A stretch of 64,000 bases of DNA from Arthrobacter sp. FW306-07-I (lineage in GTDB: Bacteria > Actinomycetota > Actinomycetes > Actinomycetales > Micrococcaceae). This document shows positions 59,501 through 64,000 of the stretch, piece by piece. Made by a program: the position numbers and the translations under genes. The stretch covers positions 62,001 to 126,000 of the forward strand of contig NZ_CP084550.1 in NCBI RefSeq assembly GCF_021800405.1, read 5' to 3'. Every line of letters begins with the position of its first letter. Within the stretch, counting starts at the first letter, position 1. The notes beneath the pieces are model-generated. The model did no database searches. It saw nothing but the letters and a program-made list of their open reading frames with translations, and was not told the DNA's origin.

Positions 59501-60547
59501 TTACGTTGCGGCCGGCGATGTGGACCCGCGCACCACCAGCGAGCTTTCCAGCGTCAGCTCCTCCTGCTCCAGCTCCTGGCCCTCCATTAGCCGGCGCAGC
59601 TGTTCCCCGGCTTTGAGGCCCAGCAGCTTGGCCGGCAGGTGCACGCTGGTCAGGCCGGGGCTGCTGGTGGCGGAGTACGGGAGGTCGTCGAACCCGGCCA
59701 CCGCCAGCTCCTCCGGAATCCGGACCCCCGCCACGCGTGCTTCCTGCAGCACGCCATAGGCATGCGTATCAGTGGCGCAGACGACGGCGGTCACCCCCTC
59801 GCTCTGCCAGTCCGGCCACGCTGCGGCGAAGGCGGCCGCCGCCTCACCGACGTCGATGGTGGTGGCAGGCATGTGGTCCGCATCCACAGACATGCCCAGT
59901 GCAGTGGCCTCGGCCAGGAATGCCTCGCGGCGGATCGCGAAGGTTTCCGTCCCGGTGACACTGTCAAGGTAGGCCACCCGACGGTGGCCAGCGGCGGCGA
60001 GGTGGGAGGCCAGCTCCCGGGCCCCCTGCGCGACGTCAAGGTTGACGGCCGGGGCCAGCGATTCAAGGCCGGGCGCGTCCAGCAGGACCAGCGGCCCGGC
60101 AACCGAGAGATCGGCCAGGAAACCTGCGTTCGGCGCGTCCACCAAAAGCCCGGCGGGACGGAGGGACATCAGCTTCCGGACGTCGTCGGCCTTGGGGAAC
60201 TCGCCCGAATCCGTGACGGAAAGCAGCAGCTGGTAACTGGGCCCCAAGGATTCGCGCACCCCGCCGATCACCTTTGCGAAAAACGGGTTGGAAATATCCG
60301 GCGCAACCAAAATCACGATGGAACTGACGCCTTTGGCCAGCGAGCTGCCGATCCCATCCACCACGTAGCCCAGCTCGGAGATGGCATCGCGCACCCGGGA
60401 AATGTTGTCCTCCGACACGCGGCCCGCCGTCTTGCCGTTGGCCACCAGGGACACCGTTGCCACCGACACCCCGGCCCGGGCGGCGACCATCGCCGCCGTC
60501 ACCCGCCTCGGCCGCGCGCGCTGCTGCACCTGTTTCCCGGAATCCAT
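59501..60547 (-). CDS. LacI-family regulator of the nucleoside operon
   Basis: The 348-residue protein has an N-terminal helix-turn-helix (VTAAMVAARAGVSVATVSLV), a hinge and an effector domain (VAPDISNPFFAKVIGGV, GHRRVAYLDSV, VCATDTHAYGVLQEA, VAGFDDLPYS). It is divergent from the nucleoside hydrolase operon. Two copies of an 18-bp GCGTCAA-type operator lie between them, one overlapping the operon's -35. It therefore most likely represses that operon until a nucleoside or ribose is present. Confidence 0.92.
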   Translation of the reverse strand: MDSGKQVQQRARPRRVTAAMVAARAGVSVATVSLVANGKTAGRVSEDNISRVRDAISELGYVVDGIGSSLAKGVSSIVILVAPDISNPFFAKVIGGVRESLGPSYQLLLSVTDSGEFPKADDVRKLMSLRPAGLLVDAPNAGFLADLSVAGPLVLLDAPGLESLAPAVNLDVAQGARELASHLAAAGHRRVAYLDSVTGTETFAIRREAFLAEATALGMSVDADHMPATTIDVGEAAAAFAAAWPDWQSEGVTAVVCATDTHAYGVLQEARVAGVRIPEELAVAGFDDLPYSATSSPGLTSVHLPAKLLGLKAGEQLRRLMEGQELEQEELTLESSLVVRGSTSPAAT

Positions 60548-60589
60548 ACCTCGATCCTATCCGCCGGCGGACTGACTAGGGAGGGCAAG

Positions 60590-60642
60590 GCGTCAAGCGT
60601 TTGACGCGCGCTGATACCCGACCAACGTTAAGCGTTTGACGC
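60590..60642. promoter_or_regulatory. Two LacI-type operators of the nucleoside operon
   Basis: Site 1 is GCGTCAAGCGTTTGACGC (60590-60607, one mismatch, centre CG). Site 2 is ACGTTAAGCGTTTGACGC (60625-60642). They share the half AGCGTTTGACGC. Centres are 35 bp apart, and site 2 covers the -35 hexamer, which fits repression. Confidence 0.78.
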
Positions 60643-60665
60643 AGACCACAGAACCCTGCCATGAT
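60636..60665 (+). promoter_or_regulatory. Candidate promoter of the nucleoside operon
   Basis: TTGACG (60636-60641) and CATGAT (60660-60665) have an 18-base spacer. The -10 overlaps an in-frame ATG at 60661, which is one reason to place translation start further downstream. Confidence 0.5.
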
Positions 60666-60726
60666 CGCTCCCGGAAGACAGAAGCCCCTGCCCCGAAGGC
60701 AGGCCCCAATGACGTGGAGAACCATC

Positions 60727-61833
60727 GTGGAACCAGATCCGAAAACGAACCAGCAAGAACCCAGGAAGATCATCCTGGACTGCGACCCCGGCCACGATGA
60801 CGCCGTGGCCCTCCTGCTGGCACACGGCAACCCCAACATCGAACTGCTGGCCGTCACCACCGTGGTGGGCAACCAGACCCTCGAAAAAGTCACCCGCAAC
60901 GCCCTGGCCGTGGGCACCATCGCCGGCATCACCGGCGTCCCCTTCGCCGCCGGCTGCCCGCGCCCCCTGGTCCGGAGCATCGAAACCGCGCCGGACATCC
61001 ACGGCGACTCGGGCATGGACGGCCCGGCCCTGCCCGAGTCTACCATCGAGCTGGACCCGCGGCACGCCGTCGACCTCATCATCGACACCGTCATGGCGCA
61101 CGAGCCCGGCACCGTCACACTCGTCCCCACCGCCGGCCTGACCAACGTCGCCATGGCCGCCCGCAAGGAACCGCGCATCGTGGAACGCGTCAAGGAAGTT
61201 GTCCTCATGGGCGGCGGCTACCACGTGGGCAACTGGAGCGCCGTGGCCGAGTTCAACATCATCATCGACCCTGAGGCCGCGCACATCGTCTTCAACGAGA
61301 AGTGGCCGGTGGTCATGGTGGGCCTGGACCTCACCCACCAGGCGCTGGCCACCCCGGACGTGGTGGAAAAGATCGCCGCCATCGGCACGAAGCCTGCAAA
61401 GTTCGTCACCGAGCTGATGGACTTCTTCGCGCATGCCTACAAGGACGCCCAGGGCTTCGACTACCCGCCCGTCCACGATCCCTGTGCCGTCGCCTACGTG
61501 ATCGACCCCAGCATCGTCAGCACCCGCAAGGTCCCCGTGAACATCGAACTGACCGGAACGCTCACCCTGGGCATGACCGTCGCCGATTTCCGCGCCCCCG
61601 CCCCCGCCGACTGCCACACCAGCGTGGCCGTGGACCTGGACCACGCGCGCTTCTGGGACCTCGTCACCGACGCGCTGGTCAGGATCGGCGAGCCGGGCGC
61701 CGGCGACAAAACCAACAAAGGCAACGCGGACGACGGCGGCACGCACCTCGGTGCGGAGCGCACCCAAGGCGGGGCAGCCGACGTCGTACGCCGGACAGTG
61801 CCCACCTCACCGCCGGAGGGATCAAGTAAATGA
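60727..61833 (+). CDS. Nucleoside hydrolase (IunH family)
   Basis: The 368-residue protein has the calcium-binding IUNH signature LDCDPGHDDAVALLLA near its N-terminus. It also has GPALPESTIELDPRHAVDLI, TLVPTAGLTNVA and a late active-site His/Asp region (PVHDPCAVAYVI). It hydrolyses the N-glycosidic bond of ribonucleosides to base and ribose. GTG 60727 is chosen: GGAG is 8 bases upstream, and earlier in-frame ATGs at 60661 and 60709 fall in or next to the promoter. The C-terminal ~35 residues are hydrophilic and extend beyond the usual fold. Its stop overlaps the MFS start. Confidence 0.9.
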   Translation: MEPDPKTNQQEPRKIILDCDPGHDDAVALLLAHGNPNIELLAVTTVVGNQTLEKVTRNALAVGTIAGITGVPFAAGCPRPLVRSIETAPDIHGDSGMDGPALPESTIELDPRHAVDLIIDTVMAHEPGTVTLVPTAGLTNVAMAARKEPRIVERVKEVVLMGGGYHVGNWSAVAEFNIIIDPEAAHIVFNEKWPVVMVGLDLTHQALATPDVVEKIAAIGTKPAKFVTELMDFFAHAYKDAQGFDYPPVHDPCAVAYVIDPSIVSTRKVPVNIELTGTLTLGMTVADFRAPAPADCHTSVAVDLDHARFWDLVTDALVRIGEPGAGDKTNKGNADDGGTHLGAERTQGGAADVVRRTVPTSPPEGSSK

Positions 61834-63260
61834 CGACCGCAACCCTGGCTGAAACCAAGACCGGCCGCGGCAACATCGCCGCCCTCATGACCGCGCTGCT
61901 GGCCGCCTGCGTGGCGTTCCAGCTCAACGCCTCCATGCTCAGTCCCGCCCTGGTGACGATGGGCCAGGAACTCAAGGCGGACCAGGCCCTCATCGGGCTC
62001 TCGCAGACCTGGTTCTTCACCGCTGCCGCGCTCTTCTCCCTGTTCCTGCCACGCTTGAGCGACATCGTGGGCCGCAAGAAGGTCCTGGTGGGCATGATGG
62101 TGCTCATGGCGGTGGGTTCTGTCATCGCCGCCCTTGCCCCGGACATCACGTGGCTGTTCGTGGGCCGCATCATCCAGGGTGTCAGCGGCCCCACCGTCCC
62201 GCTCTGCCTCATCATGCTGCGCTCGGCCGTCAGCAACCCGCGCAAGTACGGCACGCTGATGGGCCTTATTACTGCCGTCAACGGCGGCGTGGCGGGCGTG
62301 GACTCCTTCGTGGGCGGCTACTTCGCAGAGCACTTCGGCTTCCGCAGCATCTTCTGGCTCATGGTGGTCCTCGCCGTCGCGGCCACCGCCCTCATCCTGC
62401 TCCTCGCCGCCGAAAGCAAGCCTGCCGCCGGCACCCGGATGGACTGGCTGGGCGTGTTCTTCATCGTGGTGGCCGTGGGCGCCCTGCTGACCGCCCTGAA
62501 CGAAGGCTCCAAGCTGGTCGCCGGATTTAACCCAGGCGTGCTGGTCCTGAGCCTGGCACTGGTGCTCGTGGCCGCCGTCGCGTTCCTTGCCTTCTGGCGC
62601 ACCGAACAGCGTGCGGCCCAGCCCATGGTGGAAACGGTCCATCTGCGCCAGCGCGCCACGTGGGCGCCGCTGCTGACCACCACGCTGACCATGACCGGCA
62701 TCTTCGCGGTGATCAACGGCATTGTCCCCGCCTACGTCCAAGCCGCCTCCCCGGGGTTCGGCGTGGGACCCACCGAGATGTCGCTGATCATCCTCACCCC
62801 GTACGCCCTGCTCGGCTGGGTGGTGGGACCGCTGAGCGGGAAGCTGGCCCCGGTCCTCGGGTACACCAAGGTGCTGCGCATCGGGCTCCTGGGCAGCATC
62901 GCCGCGCTCGCCATCATCGGGTTCCTTGGCCTGCACAGCCTGCCGATGATGATCGCCGGCACGGTCTTGCTGGGCATCATGTACGCCGGTACGGTCAACA
63001 TCATGCTCAACGGACTCGGCGTTATCCTCTCGCCCGCCGGCAACCCCGGCTTCCTGCCCGGCATGAACGCCGGCGCCTTCAACCTCGGCGCGGGCCTGAG
63101 CTTCCTGATCCTGCCGGCCGTGCTGGTGGCGACGTCGGCCTTTGGCGATGCGGCGGCGTCGTACCTGACCGTGGTGGTGGTCGGCCTGGCGCTGACTGTG
63201 GCCGCGTTCGCTGCCTCGCTGCTGATCCCCAAACCGGTTGAGGCCGAGGTGGCACCATGA
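61830..63260 (+). CDS. MFS transporter (DHA2-like), probable nucleoside uptake
   Basis: The 476-residue protein has about fourteen hydrophobic segments of the DHA2-like major facilitator group: LPRLSDIVGRKKVLVG loop motif, GRIIQGVSGPTVPL, and GFLPGMNAGAFNLGAGL late. DHA2 proteins are usually drug exporters, but its place between nucleoside hydrolase and ribokinase, with ATGA overlaps on both sides, argues for nucleoside or ribose transport. Specificity is inferred from context only. Confidence 0.85.
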   Translation: MTTATLAETKTGRGNIAALMTALLAACVAFQLNASMLSPALVTMGQELKADQALIGLSQTWFFTAAALFSLFLPRLSDIVGRKKVLVGMMVLMAVGSVIAALAPDITWLFVGRIIQGVSGPTVPLCLIMLRSAVSNPRKYGTLMGLITAVNGGVAGVDSFVGGYFAEHFGFRSIFWLMVVLAVAATALILLLAAESKPAAGTRMDWLGVFFIVVAVGALLTALNEGSKLVAGFNPGVLVLSLALVLVAAVAFLAFWRTEQRAAQPMVETVHLRQRATWAPLLTTTLTMTGIFAVINGIVPAYVQAASPGFGVGPTEMSLIILTPYALLGWVVGPLSGKLAPVLGYTKVLRIGLLGSIAALAIIGFLGLHSLPMMIAGTVLLGIMYAGTVNIMLNGLGVILSPAGNPGFLPGMNAGAFNLGAGLSFLILPAVLVATSAFGDAAASYLTVVVVGLALTVAAFAASLLIPKPVEAEVAP

Positions 63261-64000
63261 GTGCCGCAGCTGCCGGGGCGGGCCGGATCGTCGTCGTCGG
63301 CTCCCTCAACGCCGACCTCACCATTTACTGCGACCGCCTCCCGCAGCCCGGCGAAACGGTCCAGGGCCACGGGTTCGCGGTGAATCCGGGTGGCAAGAGC
63401 GCCAACCAGGCCGTCGCCGCGGCGCGCCTGGGCGGCCACGTCAGCCTGGTGGGTGCAGTGGGGGAGGACCCCAACGGCGCCATGCTTGAGGCCTCGGTGG
63501 CCGGGGCCGGCGTGGACGTGGGGCATGTGCGGACCTCGGGCGAACCCACCGGTGTTGCCGTGATCGCCGTGGACGCCCACGGTGAGAACAACATCATCAT
63601 CTCGGCCGGCGCCAACGGCACGCTGTCACCGAAGGACGTCGCCGAGGCCGCGGATGTCATGGAGGGCGCCGCCGTGGTGAGCCTGTGCCTGGAGGTCAGC
63701 ATGGACACGGTGCTTGCGGCCGCCCAGGCAGGGCACGACGCCGGCGCAACGGTTTTGCTGAACCTCTCGCCGTATGCGGAGATTCCGTCAGGCCTGGCCG
63801 GGTTGACGGACGTCCTGCTGGTGAACGCGCATGAGGCCGCGCTGTTCCTGGGTTCTTCGGTTCCCGCTGCCGGCGCCGCTGCCTCTGAGTGGGATGCGGT
63901 GCGGTCTCGGTTCTCTGAGCGGGGAATCCAGCAGGTATTGGTGACGCTGGGTTCGCAGGGTTCCGTTGTGCTGGACTCGCTGGCTTCGGCGGGTTCACGG
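63257..64000 (+). CDS. rbsK: Ribokinase, C-terminus cut by window edge
   Basis: The first 248 residues of a PfkB-family sugar kinase are visible: VVVGSLNADLTIY, the substrate loop NPGGKSANQAVAAARLGG, ENNIIISAGANG, LNLSPYAEIP and NAHEAALFLG. These match ribokinase (GSxNxD and GGKGxNQA-type motifs). It phosphorylates ribose released by the nucleoside hydrolase for entry into the pentose phosphate pathway. ATG 63257 overlaps the previous stop. The ATP-binding anion-hole (GAGD) motif lies outside the window. Confidence 0.9.
   Translation, partial: MSAAAAGAGRIVVVGSLNADLTIYCDRLPQPGETVQGHGFAVNPGGKSANQAVAAARLGGHVSLVGAVGEDPNGAMLEASVAGAGVDVGHVRTSGEPTGVAVIAVDAHGENNIIISAGANGTLSPKDVAEAADVMEGAAVVSLCLEVSMDTVLAAAQAGHDAGATVLLNLSPYAEIPSGLAGLTDVLLVNAHEAALFLGSSVPAAGAAASEWDAVRSRFSERGIQQVLVTLGSQGSVVLDSLASAGSR

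Noticed and set aside
1..64000. tRNA, rRNA, CRISPR arrays, insertion sequences, prophage or integrase genes
   Set aside because: None found: no spaced direct repeats, no transposase or integrase motifs, no terminal inverted repeats flanking a gene, and no cloverleaf-like segment recognised by eye. A short or degenerate element could still be missed.

Overview
The window is high-GC DNA that looks like an actinobacterial chromosome. The AAAGGA-type ribosome binding sites, frequent GTG/TTG starts, MptB-type mannosyltransferase, DUF3072 protein, PAS-ANTAR protein and many LacI/IclR-controlled sugar genes fit the Micrococcaceae best (Arthrobacter, Pseudarthrobacter or a relative). I see no tRNA, rRNA, CRISPR array, insertion sequence or prophage gene. 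The genus is inferred from gene content only.

Left part (1-14150), plant-polymer and acid-sugar uptake. A sugar ABC transporter (permease cut by the left edge, plus its binding protein) is divergent from a LacI regulator and an acid-sugar dehydratase of the enolase superfamily. Next come a secreted GH10 xylanase, its divergent LacI regulator and a secreted CE4 deacetylase; both enzyme genes carry the same operator, TTCCGGAA-N2-TTCCGGAA, just after their promoters. A third LacI regulator faces an operon of a polar amino-acid-type ABC transporter, a Gfo/Idh oxidoreductase and an FAD oxidase, with twin TGAGnCCGGnCTCA operators between them.

Middle-left (14150-24700), housekeeping and envelope. 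It holds a SulP anion transporter, an MptB-like mannosyltransferase, two tandem paralogous DUF2029/GT87-like membrane proteins, small conserved proteins, a beta-hydroxyacid dehydrogenase, an MHS-type transporter with an orphan LacI-type operator, and an IclR regulator.

Middle (24800-39000). One long operon joins a complete tripartite tricarboxylate transporter (TctB, TctA, TctC) to an RraA-like lyase, a dehydrogenase, a DctM-like permease, an 85-residue membrane protein and a cyclase-family hydrolase. After a strong terminator come a secreted trypsin-like protease, a MOSC protein, a membrane-anchored hydrolase, a UvrA-like ABC protein, a coupled AraC/VOC pair and a small membrane protein.

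Right part (39100-64000). A glycoside cluster (DUF5107/TPR gene broken by a one-base frameshift, cellulase-like protein, GH35-like beta-galactosidase, AraC regulator) and a PAS-ANTAR protein are followed by a minus-strand idonate/gluconate-type cluster (idnD-like, idnO-like, dehydrogenases, MHS transporter, IclR, FAH hydrolase). A glycogen-debranching-like enzyme follows. A RelA/SpoT-domain protein and a homoserine-dehydrogenase-like protein are encoded end to end. The window closes with a LacI-controlled nucleoside operon (nucleoside hydrolase, MFS transporter, ribokinase) cut by the right edge.

No gap between genes exceeds 300 bases. The recurring theme is a catabolic module with its own local regulator and a palindromic operator close to a visible sigma70-type promoter.
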